Assembly (NCBI GenBank): GCA_009733775.1
Contig: WOGZ01000216.1
Coordinates: 1 to 59,313 of the forward strand
Direction: 5' to 3'
Length of the DNA: 59,313 nt
DNA from: Alectoria sarmentosa
Lineage: Eukaryota; Ascomycota; Lecanoromycetes; Lecanorales; Parmeliaceae
The stretch's first letter is position 1. Every line of letters begins with the position of its first letter. The translations under genes were made by a program, and so were the position numbers. A model generated the notes under the pieces. The model was not told the origin of the DNA. It saw only the letters and a list, made by a program, of their open reading frames with translations, and searched no databases. Below are positions 11,918-24,172 of the stretch, piece after piece.

Positions 11918-12423
11918 AGTCAACAGTCAGTAGCAGTGACCTGTTGAGATGGTATACAAAAGCTGGACCATCCAACTCTCCTTGTGATGAATATTTCAAT
12001 CAACACCTTGATCTGATAAAGTACTTGTACAAGTCACCAGAGTGGAATCTGCACTTTCCCCTCCTTCGGCAGTTCGTCATTTCATGGTACGGACACTAAG
12101 CCCTAAACGCTTGGCGCAAGCGACACTCTAGACCTCACCCTCGTCTTCCAAACACCAAAAATCAATTCACTTTGGCTGGTCCTCTGGACAAGCAGCAAAG
12201 AAAATGAACCTCACAGACTCCTTAATCAAACCCTGACTTTACCTTGACCTCTTTCGTGGCCCATCATTCGCCTAGGGAGGCACAATACCCGCTCTTCGCC
12301 TCTTTGGCATGCGACAAGAAGACTCGAACAGCATCACTGGCCCGACAGTCTGATCACGCCATCAGTTAGCAGTACCCGATCGCTGAATTGACTGTAAGCT
12401 GAGAGAGAACATCATTCGCCGCC

Positions 12424-15400
12424 ATGGCGGACGGGGCCATGTCTCCTCCCAGCGAGGGCGAGGTGAAGATGGAGATCCATCAGGCAGATAGCAGATCTGC
12501 CCTCACCCCACCCACGAGCGAGAATACCGACAAAAAGGACGACGAATCTGGATCAGAGCTTTCTGATCTGGAGCCCGAAGAAGCTCCAGAGAAACATCCT
12601 GTCCAGCCAAAGGTAGAGAATGTGGAGGAGATTGTTCCGGACCACTACTACGAGGGTGGAAGAGTGCCTGTCTTCAAGCCTGTAAGTCTCCTACCAGCGC
12701 CACAAGGCTCTGATCTATGGCACGCGATGGGCCTGCGGTTGCTTGTTTCATAGTACTAACATATTCCCAGACGATGAATCAATTCCGCAGTTTCAAAGAA
12801 TTCATCCAAAAGATCGACAAGTATGGCATGAAGTCAGGCATTGTCAAAGTCATCCCCCCAAAAGAATGGTATATATTCGCAATGAAGCAGCTGAGTTATC
12901 CGTCAACATCGGCTAATGAATTCTAACTAGGCGCGACTCCCTCCCTTCACTCGACGAACAAGTCAAGACCATCAAAGTTAAGAATCCCATTACACAAGAA
13001 TTCCATGGTACGCACGGTACCTACACACAAGCCAACATAGAGAAGCAGCGTTCTTACAACCTACCACAATGGAAAGCCTTGACGGAAGAGAGCAGCCATC
13101 AGCCTCCAGCGAAGCGGGGCGAGCGTCGGCGTAACCAGGAAAAACCTGCTCGAGCGCCCTCGACGCGAGTGCGGAATTCATCTGGCGCAAATACGGGCCC
13201 AAAGAAAAGGGGACCTGGTCGACCTAGGATTCGTCCTCTGCCAGCTACCGTTGAAGACAATGAAGAGGAGGCCGCGCAAGGTGCAAATGGCAGTAGAGTT
13301 GAGACACCACTTACGCCCGTTTCGCCGCCACTAGGGCCAAAGAAGATGAAGAAAGAACAATTCAGTGACGACGAAATACCGAAGCCCAAAGGTCGTCAAC
13401 CAAAGTCAGGTCAATCTAAATCGGTTTCGTCCAGGAGACAACACAATCGTCGAGATCAAGCAGATGTGGTAGACGAGGAAGCTTTCAAAGACTTCGATTA
13501 TCGCGTCTACAATCAGGGAGAATGGACCACGGAGCGCATACAGGAGCTTGAAACGGCATACTGGAAGAGCTTGAATTTCAGTAACCCATTGTACGGTGCG
13601 GATATGCCAGGATCTCTTTTCGACAACTCGACCAAGGAGTGGAATGTCGCAAAGCTTGAAAACCTTTTGGACGTGCTGGGTCAATCGGTGCCCGGGGTGA
13701 ACACGGCGTATCTTTACCTGGGTATGTGGAAAGCTTCTTTTGCTTGGCACTTGGAAGATGTGGATCTCTACAGCATTAACTACATTCACTTCGGGGCCCC
13801 AAAGCAGTGGTACAGTATCTCACAAGCAGATGCGCGGAGATTTGAAACAACCATGCGGTCAATCTGGCCAAACGATGCGAAGAACTGCGATCAATTCCTC
13901 CGCCACAAGACTTATCTCATTTCACCTCAACTCCTCGAATCGCAGCACAAGATCAAGGTCAACCGCCTTGTCCATAATGAAGGAGAGTTCGTAATCACTT
14001 TCCCGTATGGCTATCATTCAGGCTATAATCTCGGCTACAATTGCGCTGAGTCTGTAAATTTTGCTACTGAGGCTTGGTTGGATTACGGAAAAGTGGCTAG
14101 AAAGTGCAATTGTGAAGCCGACAGTGTCTGGGTTGATGTTCGAGATATCGAGCGGAAGCTTCGTGGCGAGCCCACCCCTGAGTACTATGAAGAGACTGAA
14201 GACGACGATGACGACGATGACGATGAGCCTACTGATCTGCCTACTCCTCCGAGCAGCGACAAGGGCAAACCTAAACGAAGTCACAAGAGGAAGAGGGACC
14301 CCAACGAGAAAGACACCAAGCCAAAGATAAAGAAATTACGGATTAAGATGAAAGCGCCGGCATATGAGCCTTGCATACTATGTCCGAACGATAATTCTTA
14401 TGAAGAGCTGCTACCGACTGACAATGGCCACAAAGCTCATCGGCGCTGCGGTTTGTATACTCCGGAGACCTACATTTCCGAGGAAGGAGGGTTCGAAAAG
14501 ATCTGCGATGTCGCTCACATTGACAAAGCTCGCTTGGAACTGAAGTGCAACCACTGTCGCAGCAAAAAAGGGGCTGTCTTCCAGTGCTCCCAGAAGAAGT
14601 GTGTTCGAGCGTTTCACGCAACTTGCGCAGCTCAAGCCGGAGTGCTTGTTGACATCGGTCTCGTTCCAGTGTACGGTGAGGATGGGACCGAGTACACAGA
14701 CACTGGGATTGACTTCCGTTGTCGCATCCACCGGGGCAGAAGAGGGAAGAACGTTGAAGGTGCTCATCTTGAGGAGAACTTTTTGATCAGAAAGACTGCA
14801 CTAAAGCTTCCCGTTGGCGAAGTGGTCCAGATGCAGTATCTTCAGGGAGACATCTTCGCCGGGGTTGTCTTGGAAAATCGGAAAAGCGAGCAGACGCTGT
14901 TAATTCACGTTCTACCAAGGGGGTAAGTCGTTGACAAATGTGTGTTCCAATGTTCGAGCTCCCTCGCTGACGAACATTCTACATGTACAGGGACAAAATC
15001 GAGGTCGAGTACAAGTGGTTGCTTGTCTTTGACCCTGTCAACTCACAGCTGCCAATGCCTTCAGAGAATGCCAAGCCCCTGCCTGCGGAGCTAGCTCGTA
15101 AATCTCGAACTACTATGGAAGATCCTGCGAACAACGACGATCCCAAACCAAACGATCCTTTCGGTGACCCTGATAGCAATTTCCGCTGGGAGGAGTTCGA
15201 CTCTTGCAAAGCCTTCCGGAACCCGGCGCAAGTCAAAATCGACTTTGACAAGCCGAGCAAGCTGTGGTACTATATCGGCAAATCATCGACCGAAGCAAAG
15301 GCCCATTATACTGCAAAAATATCCATCAGGCAGAATGATCCGACTGCCAATTTCCTTGAGAGCGTCAGGATAGCCTCTGTAGCCGCTGCGGCTGCGAAGC

Positions 15401-17052
15401 CACCGGTCCCACGACTGTCTTATCCAGCTTCCTACCCATCTGCTATCAATCATCAAAATGCCCCGAATGCTCCCCGTCCCAGCGCCAACGTCCACGTGCC
15501 ACATTCCAAGACCCCAACAACTCAATACACGAAGCCAGCGGCCACCAAGGAACGGCCATATCACGGCAAATATGCTATTACGGATCCAATAGCTGCTCAG
15601 TACAAGCCCAGACCCGGAGTCAATGTTGACGCCCAAGCTTTATACAACCAACGTGCCTTCCAAAATGCAGCGTCTTCGCAGCTTCCGCAGCAGTATCATA
15701 CCCATCAAAGCCCTAGCTATCGGGCTCCACAAGCGCCGATGGGAGCTGCAGCGCCCACAGCATCAATGATGTCTGGACAGCCCCAAGCGTCTCAGGATTA
15801 CAAAAGTCACACGAAGTATAATTACAATTACAACGTGAGGCTCTTCAACCACGTTTGTTTCCATGCAATGTCCACTGATAGAATCCAGCGAACTCCTATG
15901 CCTTACCAGCAAACCAATGCTCGGCCTCAATATCCCCAGCAGCAGCAAAATCGACCGCTGCATACGCCTCAGCCTGCACTATACTCTCGACCTCAAGCTC
16001 CCGTTGCTAACATGATGGGTGTCCCTCCTACAGCTAGCACTCCTACTACTAATCAGCACCCTGTCAATGGACCATTATCGGCTCAGCGACGTCCTTCATC
16101 AGTACCTAGTACCTTAGAAACGCCTATCCTACCAACGGCGCCGCCACCAGAGACAAAGAAGATTTCGCGCATCAATGTCTCAGAAAAGTACACTTATCTT
16201 CATGATGCGGAGAAAGCTCGTCCTCAAGTTTACCAGTCACCATATGCTCTTGAAGGTGGCTTTAGTTCCGCATATCTGCCAGCTCCGGCCGCTGCACCCA
16301 AGACTCGACCAAGAGGTCCCAGTGTCAGTGAAGAGTACCTCATGACACGTACACCCAGCCAGCAAGATCAAATCAACCATGACTCTATGGAAGCTAAGGT
16401 CAAAGCCCAGCAATTTCAGCAACAACAGCAACTGCAGCGTCGCCAAAGCCAAAGCCAGATAAAAAGTCACAGTCCTGGCCACAGCATTAGTATCAAACAA
16501 GAACATCTACAGCCTGAGCACGTACAGATGTCAGCTGTTCAGCAACCTCAGCCATCTTACCTCCACTCTTCGCCACAAGCGTACCATAATCCTTATATGA
16601 ACCTCCAATCTTACCAACAATACAACCACTACTCACCCTCCTATGCTACCGGCTCACTTCACCATCAGTCACAACCCTATCCGTATCATCATCATCATCA
16701 TCATCATCATTCTCCGACTTACCCGACCCACTATCAACAGCCCCAAACGTATCAAGCAAGCCACAGTCAGCAACAAGCGCAGTATCAATCCCCGCAAGAC
16801 TTCCAACTGCAGCTCCAACGCGAAGCCCAGCGCTCACCGCAAGGTGGATGGTTGGATCAATTCTCACGCGGCCTCCAGAATGCAGCCAACCATGGCGGTA
16901 GCCAAGCAGTGCCCGCATACAGCGGCACAAGTAACTATGGCGGCATAGGCTACAGCAGTGGCGGAGGTGGCCAGGGTAGTCCGTTGAAGTACGAGATGGG
17001 CGGAGCTGGTACGGAGATGCTGCCTATGATGCGTGAGGGAGGCAGGTACTGA
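12424..17052 (+). CDS. KDM4/JMJD2-type JmjC histone lysine demethylase
   Basis: Predicted Fe(II)/2-oxoglutarate demethylase of trimethyl-lysine (H3K9/H3K36 in this family). Exons 12424-12681, 12771-12868, 12931-14922, 14991-15834 and 15889-17052 give 1,451 aa. JmjN spans about 78-120 (VPVFKP, then NQFRSFKEFIQKIDKYG). The linker holds an AT-hook-like RGPGRPRIRP. The JmjC iron ligands look intact: His392 and Glu394 in WHLEDVDLYSINY, His481 in GYHSGYN. The KDM4 zinc-site residues (NCDQFLRHK, KCNCE) are also present. An extended PHD finger begins at Cys600 (CILCP) and ends near 725, followed by a tudor-like strand set. The C-terminal half is low complexity, rich in Gln, Pro and Tyr, with an eight-His tract near 1,331. 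It differs from yeast Rph1/Gis1, which carry C2H2 fingers instead. The fourth intron (15835-15888) is 54 nt and stop-free, so it may be retained. Confidence 0.93.
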
Positions 17053-17969
17053 ATCAGAAAAAGGGTGGAGTTTGGAAGGTCATGTGTCCGTAATCAGCAT
17101 CTCAAGGCCGAATTTAATGGAAGGACGGGATGGCTCCGTGCTTCGTTGTACGTCTTTCATGGCTGTGTGCATGTGGAATTGGCGTTCAAGGATCAACAGG
17201 GAATGAATGATCACGGAGAATGCTCTATGCATATGGCTACCTATTCACGCAGTGTCTTGAGAGGCTGAGGGAAGGAGATGTGTCTACGTGTTGTACTCTA
17301 CGTACATACAGCCCTGTACTCTACGTCTTGCTTGTAGATACAAAACCACAGCGATAATTTCGCTATATCGTGTTGAGAAAGCGTGAACGCTCAAGTAAAA
17401 TCGATGGACCGTAGGTCGTGAATGCATAGAATCCTGCTTTCTTCCTAGCCTGCTACCGATGTGTATTGAGACTTACCTGGCAGAATGGCGAGAATTTGTT
17501 GCTTTGGGTATCATTTGGGTACGCCCTCTTTGAGCAAGTCGGACTGGTCAGGTCCATTTAGCTGCGATAGGACATGTAAGACGGCTTTGTTCAGATCTGC
17601 TCCTGTCGTTTCATGGTAAACAAGCAAAGCGCGGGTGGCTTTTTAAGCCGTAGCAATGTCACAACTCACAACGGTCCAGGAGGCCCTTGAAGTTCTCAGG
17701 TCTCAACACAATGTCCGAGTCCTTTGCCGTTATGGAAGTGCATAGTAGTTTAGAAATGAAGTTCAGCCCAATGCCTCGACGCACACCCGGAGAGCCTCAC
17801 AGCTCGCCTCCTTGACCAAGCACTCTTCCTTTGGGGGTTTCGATGGCCAACATTCTCATCACCCATCCTTGCAGAGTCTTGACAGTATCACGGACGTTCA
17901 TCCTCATCATGGACCCATGGAGTCTTGAAGATACTCCAACTCAACAAACCCTGAAGGAGATGATTACCG
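17053..17969. other. Intergenic 3' to 3' region
   Basis: About 900 bp between the ends of two convergent genes, the JmjC demethylase and CENP-W. It should hold both 3' untranslated regions. I see no other gene, no RNA gene and no repeat of note apart from a duplicated TACTCTACGTAC-like word near 17,295-17,325. Confidence 0.5.
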
Positions 17970-18401
17970 TTAGCATTTGAGTCTCGTAAGACTCTTCTGC
18001 ACAGTCAGTCAGCCTAGCGTAATCACATCAAAGTCACATTGCATGCCCACCACTGTTGCTTCCCGAATACGGTCTGCAGTGATTCTCCTCCGATTACCTT
18101 TCTTAGCATGCATCCATGCTGATTGCATTAAGCTATTGATCACGTCACGATACCCATTAGTACAGCACACCGTTGAATGAAGTAGAGGTCGGAAGGAGGA
18201 CGTTGACTCACTCTTGTACGAAGAGGTTGTAGTCCAGGAAAATCTGCATTTCTTGTCATGAGTAGGACCTCAGAAAAGGTGGATTGCAGACCATGATGCA
18301 TGACTTACTAGGACGTCTGCGTTCTTGCTAAGACTGCGGCTCGAATGGGCTTTGACGGTCTTCTTGATTGTGGACCGAGGATCAATCCTTTTGGGCGCCA
18401 T
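17970..18401 (-). CDS. CENP-W: CENP-W (Wip1-like) histone-fold kinetochore protein
   Basis: A small histone-fold protein that pairs with CENP-T and links centromeric DNA to the outer kinetochore. Four exons assembled by hand: 18401-18309, 18243-18212, 18132-18051 and 17996-17970, giving 77 aa. The start MAPKRIDPRSTIKKTVKAHS is the family's typical basic N-terminus, followed by SLSKNADVL and IFLDYNLFVQDLMQSAWMHA. The end is ADRIREATVKSLTRLKC. All junctions join in phase with GT-AG sites, and the last coding exon is only 27 nt. The length is close to the usual 80-100 aa. A competing reading without the third intron would end ...TVVGMQCDFDVITLG, which fits the family less well. It is divergent from RAD57, sharing a 1-kb upstream region. 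Confidence 0.83.
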
Positions 18402-19423
18402 GATAGGTCTCATTGAGCTAGTTGGAATCTCTCGGTGGTGCCGTCCTACTTTACGCATATACGGGGAGACTTGAAGACTTGAATAAGGAAAGGACTTGGA
18501 CTTGACTTGGACTTGTCGTTTGTGGTTTGTCGTTTGTGGTTTGTTTACTTTTGAGTATTTGACTTGTCAGGGAAACTTTGCCGATGCGAGCCGCCGCGAT
18601 AGACATGCAAGCGGCAAGCGCCGTTGCTAACTTTACTTTAAGGTCGGCAGGGGGTTTTTCGCAATGATACTAATAGCCTATCAGAAGCATCTTTCGTAAC
18701 TCACTGTATGGACAGGCTTTGCAGGTTGACAATGCTCGTACGATTCATATTTTACGTAGATCTTTCGCAGTAATGATATATTACAAATAAGATATTAACT
18801 CGTATCAAGAATGTGATGCTATTCGTATACGACAGATCTGATAAGATTTCAACGTTAATGAAAGTCTTATGAAATGAACATTCTATTGACAGTCTGTTGA
18901 GGAAACGAATCTCGTGAGAGCATTTTTACGTGTACGAGCGCCAAGGTTTCGATTCGGGATTTAAATACGATAAGTTACATCCACACCATCGTATTTTTGA
19001 CTTCGGATTTGAACGATTTAATCAAAGTCCCCCTGGGGGCGATGGGTTACGAGCCTGGCATGGAGGGTGATGGGGTGAACAATAAAGAGGGGAGGGTGAT
19101 GAGCAATGAGGGTAAATAATATGCGCGGACCCTGTATTTGTAAAATACAGCTTAATCATTAATGATATTTTCACGATTTCTTGAATTGAAGATCTGTTGA
19201 GATTTGAAAAGCATATCCATATATGTTCGTATAATGATATCGCATGAAGGTTATCGAAGTGGTACGGGGTGGGAAGTCGAAGTACATCACGAGATTTGTT
19301 ACAGAAAAACATGCTAAGACCCTCTCCACAGGCTTACATAAATCCCCCTGCCGCCCTTAAAGTACCTTTACTGAGGGAAATCAGTGCCCCAAAAAGCATG
19401 CTTTTAAATTTATCCACGATTCC
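18402..19423. other. Shared upstream region of CENP-W and RAD57
   Basis: About 1 kb between two divergent genes. The part at 18,700-19,300 is more AT-rich than the neighbouring intergenic DNA but not as extreme as the RIPped blocks. It contains no frame I recognise. It may be an old, mildly mutated insertion or an ordinary promoter. Direct repeats of TTGTCGTTTGTGGT occur near 18,514-18,545. Confidence 0.45.
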
Positions 19424-20790
19424 ATGACAGACCTCCTCCATACCATTCCACACTTTCCTACCAAGCTCTATACTCATCTTCTGCCATCATTGGAGAAGCA
19501 TCTCATCACCACCACAGATCTTCTTACCCTCGATCCTTTGGATGTAGCAAAACGGGCCCAATTGCCGCTGCTTGATGTTAGGAGACTTGCCAATCATGTC
19601 CTCGCTATACTGCAGCGTCTATTGGGCTTGAAGACAGAAAATGCGCCTCCAGATCAAGATGCGGGAGAAGGCCTAGTAAGCTATGGTTCGTTGAGGAAGA
19701 CTGGAAAGGAAAAGACCAGCCAACTGAGCACCATCAGTACGCTTGATCCTGCCTTAGATGCAGTCCTCGGCGGCGGCATACCCACAGGCTACATCTCTGA
19801 GGTTACAGGTGAAAGGCACGGCTTCTGAACTTCGACTTCCCCAAACAACAGAGGCTAAGATTTGATAGCGGTGCAGGCAAAACGCAACTCCTCCTTACCC
19901 TTCTTCTTTCCGCCCAACTTCCTCCTCCCGATGGTCTTGCACGTCCAACCCTCTACGTCTCGACCGAAAATGCCCTGCCGACCAATCGTCTCGTCCAGCT
20001 CCTCAAGTATCATCCAGTGCTCTCCTCGCATCCAAGCCCGCCCTCTCTCAACAGTATCCTCACACTCAACACCCCAGATCTTGAATCCCAAGATCACATC
20101 CTCACCTACCAACTCCCAGTCGCACTCGGCCGTCATAATGTCGGTTTGGTGATCGTCGACAGCATAGCAGCGAATTACCGCGCTGAGCATAGCTCCACCA
20201 ATACGCCCTCTGCGCTCGCAATACGCTCTGCACAGCTTGTACGGCTAGGCGCTCTCCTACGATCTCTCTCCCGCGAGTACAACTGCGCAATGGTGATAGC
20301 AAATCAAGTCGCCGATCGTTTTGCACCTGTCTCCACCACTTCTCGTGCGTCGGCAGCAGCATCCGCAGGAAATATCTTTTCTTCCTCTCCAACATCAACG
20401 GCTACGAGCTCCGCTCGTGCACCGTCGGTATTAAGTCTTGACCATCAACAACGCTTCTTCACCGGATGGGGAGCGCAACCCTCCACTCCCTCCCACAACC
20501 TCAAGACGCCCAGTCTAGGCCTCGTGTGGGCGAACCAGATAACTTGTCGCATTGCGCTTATCAAGGAGAGGGACTATGGCAGTGCAGGAACCGGAGAAGG
20601 CCAAGTAGCCGTTGAAGGCATTGGAGGCGCGGAGTGGAACTCGAGGAGGTGGAGAAGGTGGATGCGGGTCGTATTTGCGCCATGGGTAGAAGGCACTGGG
20701 GACAGGGAGAAGGGCGTGGAGTTTGAGGTCTGGAGTGGGGGCGTAAGGGCTGTCCATAAAGCCGCCGCACAATCTCGAAAAGCAATGTAG
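19424..20790 (+). CDS. RAD57: RAD57/XRCC3-type recombination mediator
   Basis: A RAD51 paralogue that assists assembly of the recombinase on single-stranded DNA during homologous repair. Two exons, 19424-19815 and 19869-20790, give 437 aa. An N-terminal helix-hairpin-like segment (HLITTTDLLTLDPLDVAKRA) precedes the RecA core. Walker A is rebuilt across the intron as TGESGAGKTQ (about 128-137), and Walker B is VGLVIVDSIAANYRAE (about 220), which is typical of Rad57. The intron begins with GC, not GT (AAAG then GCACGG), and ends GATAG; it is the only phase that restores the ATP-binding loop. A Ser/Ala/Thr-rich insert follows NQVADRFAPV. Length is close to yeast Rad57 (460 aa). The gene converges on SCD6. 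Confidence 0.88.
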
Positions 20791-21068
20791 ATGCCGGAAC
20801 TGGACCTGCAGGTGATTCTGATGATGTTGGCTATTCAGTAATGACCGCGATGTTTTTTCAGGCGAGATGGTCAAGTTCTAAGCTATCGAAATCCTATGCC
20901 ACCGGATGCCACATTCTCCTTGTGGCGAAGTAAAAACACCACTGTGCCAGTGTTGTTACAATCAATATCCAGTCCGGCTCATTGTCCACAAGGACCAGCC
21001 TCCGTAAAGCATTTGCACTTTTCCTGTTCGTCCGAATCTCTCTTGTCGTCATCGCTTATTCGCGTAGC

Positions 21069-23264
21069 CTAACTTTCGGCAACAACAGACCCCCTTGCCC
21101 TCATGGCACCTCTCTCTCCCCTAGGCGCATGATTTCCTCTTGCCCCACGATGGCCTCGTCCACGGCTTCGGCCTCGAAACCCACCACGGTAGCCATTGTC
21201 CACGCTTCCTTGACCGAAGGTCTCGAGATTCTTCTTCTGCTCTTCGCTTCTGAACTCACGGCCTCCAACGCGCTTCCCCGCTCCATCATCTCGGTCTTTA
21301 CTCTCGCTGGAGATATTATCGAAGAACGAGGAGGTTTTGTTGTAGCTAGGAGCAGCTGGGATCACGACACTGTGCTCGCTCTCTCTACGACCACCGTTGA
21401 TTGAGGCTTCCGCGGAAATTTTGTTGGATCCGTCGATAGGGCTGCTAACTGGAGATCCGGTAGCGATGGCTTCTTTGACAAGATCCTGCTTATTGAACTT
21501 GGCGTTGGCCTCAGCAAAGTCGTAGTCCGTCTGAGGCACCTCCATCTTCTTCGTGGGTTGTTCCTCACGCTGACGTCCGCCACGGTAGCCGCCTCGTCCA
21601 CCACGATGGCCAGCAGCGTATCCTCCAGTGCCAGGCTGCCTAGAAGTACGTATGTTATCATTGGTCCTCATCTCATTGACCTTGTTCGTCAGATTATCAA
21701 TTGCGCTCTCTCCGTTGGTCTGTTTCCTTTGTCCGGGCGCGGCAGGCAGCTTGGCCATGGCGGCTGCCACCGCAGCTCGAGCGTCGCGATTTGCATCTTC
21801 GGGCGATTTTGTGGGGACCTGGGTCGGAAGCGGCACGGCCAATTTCGCAGGAATCTGACTCGTCGCCAGGACGTTGGTCGAACTCGATTTCAGAGCACCA
21901 TTGACGGTGGGTTTAGGCTTGACAGCGGGACTCAAGATGGGAACAGCTGGCATAATACGGCCACTCTTTGGCGCACTAATTGCTGGTTTGGCCACTACAG
22001 GAATCTCATCTGCATTTACGGGCGCTGGTGGAGCCAAAGCCTCAAAAACATTAGGCTTTGATTCGGTTGGGGGAGGTGGGCCGTTCTGAGCTGCCGCAGC
22101 CGGGGCAGGTGTCGTATTGGAGCTGGGCAATTTGACAGTGGCTGTTGGCTTGTCAACTGGCAACTCTTGCTGCGGGATAGCCTTCGGTGCATTGTCTGCT
22201 AATGGCTCCGCAGGAGTAGATGGTTTTGATGGTGGGCCTTGCTGTATATGCGGCTGCCCTGGAGCCCCGAACGGCATGGGAGGTGGATAGAACTGGCCAG
22301 GCGGTAGATGCGGGAATCCCTGTCCCGGTGGAGGATACCAACCCGGTGGAGGAGAAGCATACGGCATTGGAGGATAGCCATGAGGAGGGAACCCTTGGGG
22401 GCCTCCGGGGCCAAAACGCTGATTCGGTGGGGGAGGGTAGTACTGGGGAAAGTACTGTTGCTGTTGAAACCTTGGGGGGCCTTGCTGGTGAGGTGGTTGT
22501 TGTTGGAAGCGTTGTTGCTGCTGCTGCTGTTGGTTTTGCTGAATCTGCTGAGGAGGTTGAGAGAGAGGTTGCTGTTGGTTCTGAGCTTGCGGCATTGACG
22601 AAGGAGTGCCGATCGGGCGAGCGTTCTGCGTGTAAATTATGGTCAGCATTCTGAAAAGATATCATCTCGTTCAAAATCAAGGAATGATTCCTGTGTATCA
22701 GAAGGAAGGCAACGGAAAAATCCACACGGTTTTGCGCTCTCGGTGGTAATAATTGTGATTTACGTCCGAAATACTTCATCATTCAATAAGCAGACTTGGC
22801 GAATATGTGAAGCCCGATGGCTTAAATTAAGCACCTTACGCGGTAACCACGCTGAACTCACCCCAAGTATCGCAGGATCATCAGGCACCTGTGGTTTTTG
22901 TGTAGACTTTTCCGGCTCTTTCTCAATCCTCAGATCCTTGACATCGCTACCCCTAAAGACGATGTATTCATAAACGTTGTCTGATGCTGGAACTTCATCT
23001 TCAGGATTTCGGCCCTCAGTGCCAAACGATTTGACCTGCTCAAGTGCAACGGTGGAGTTCTCAGAGCTGATTTCATGCAGGGTGCCAACATAGCTGGTGA
23101 TGCTTTAGCTACGATGCCGCTCTGAAAGTGTACTGCATGGGCGGTGAGCCATACCGAATGTCCCTTTTTGAGATCAGAGAGATGCGAGAGCTGCACAGCC
23201 ATTGTCAGCTCGAGCTCATTCTGAGCCTGATATTGATGTAGCCTTACCCGATATATTCGGCCAT
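21069..23264 (-). CDS. SCD6: SCD6/LSm14-family mRNA decapping and translation repressor
   Basis: P-body protein that binds mRNPs and represses translation. Four exons: 23264-23248 (17 nt, MAEYI plus part of Gly), 23190-23155, 23093-22862 and 22625-21069, giving 613 aa. The spliced N-terminus is an LSm14 domain: GSRISLISKRDIRYVGTLHE, then a conserved EYIVFRGSDVKDL. A Pro/Gln-rich region follows (Gln tract near 22,500). Then come the FDF-like box (TDYDFAEANAKFNKQDL), the FFD box (YNKTSSFFDNISSE), the TFG box (EEQKKNLETFGQG) and a C-terminal RGG stretch, in the order expected for the family. The third intron is unusually long for this window (236 nt). It is divergent from the PEX39-like gene, with 275 bp between start codons. 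Confidence 0.92.
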
Positions 23265-23539
23265 TGTGAGGTTCAGCGCTCAAAGCGCTAGTACGCCGTT
23301 GGGTATATTTGACTGTGGGACGGTTGTTTTGAAGGAAAATTTTTCGTATGGAGGCAGAAATAAAAAGAGGATGAAGTGTGATGGTGAATTGGTGATGCAG
23401 TTGAAGGTCGGCGAGCGGTTCACAGCACAATTTAGCTCCGCGCTCTGTACTCTACATGTCAGCCCTATATTTTGCAGCCTTGGTATTAAAAGATGGTGAT
23501 CCCCAGTGACTATTTGTATGATGCCGCCCAATTGCGAAA

Positions 23540-24172
23540 ATGACCACACAGCACTTGAATGCTGCTTTGAGATCTCGGGAACAAGATGTGGCGGCCTTTC
23601 AACAGCTTGAGGATTACGCCTGGGACTCGGATGCAGAGTTCCAAAGTGGTCTACGAGCAATACTCGGGTCAAGTCATCCCACAGAACAAGCAGAGCATCT
23701 GACTCTTCGTGCCAGGTGCTTCTATTTTGCTCGGTATGGCATTCTGTATGCAAGTACCGGTGTCTGTGAAAGCTAAGGTTCCATTTTATTCAGCAAAAGC
23801 AACATTCCCATCGATTTCAACGACTACCGAACATGGCACTCTCAGCGGTCTTCCTCTCTTGCCAACGGCATGTCAGTCATAGTCTCAGCGTCTTATCCTT
23901 CCATCATAAGCAACGGTCCTCCCAGATCTGATTCAACCCCTCGCAATAGCATAGACACCAGCTCAGGAGACGTAGAGCCCCCGGCACCATATCCGACATC
24001 CTTCAGCCAAATAGTCGAACTCATCACAAATGGAGAGCTGATACCTGGTATCAAAGAAGTCCCTGATACTGTACTTCAAGGGCAAGCTTCTCGATCAATG
24101 ACTGCTAAGCGGAAAAAACCATGGGAAAAGGAAGACGTTGGTGCTGGCGAGAAGGTCGTGGGGGGTGAATAA
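23540..24172 (+). CDS. PEX39: PEX39-like peroxin with KPWE motif
   Basis: Two exons, 23540-23733 and 23794-24172, give 190 aa; the 60-nt intron rejoins FYFAR to KSNIPIDFNDYRTW. The C-terminal half has the block PTSFSQIVELITNGELIPGI followed by KEVPDTVL and, after a short basic linker, KKPWEKE. This arrangement (short helix, IPGI, then KPWE) is the signature of the family of human C6orf226 and yeast Yjr012c, recently named PEX39, which helps PEX7 import PTS2 proteins into peroxisomes. The N-terminal 65 residues are helical and acidic (LEDYAWDSDAEFQSGLRAIL). No membrane segment is visible, consistent with a soluble factor. Family assignment rests on my recognition of the motif. Confidence 0.78.

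Larger units (their letters stand above)
10950..12423. other. Intergenic: upstream region of JmjC gene, with microsatellites
   Basis: About 1.5 kb without a recognisable gene. It contains a TTACC-type tandem repeat (11,505-11,550), a CATA repeat (11,879-11,917) and several scattered TACCTTA words (11,230-11,400). The final 300-400 bp probably hold the promoter and leader of the histone demethylase gene; the context before ATG 12424 is GCCGCC, a good initiation context. Confidence 0.55.
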
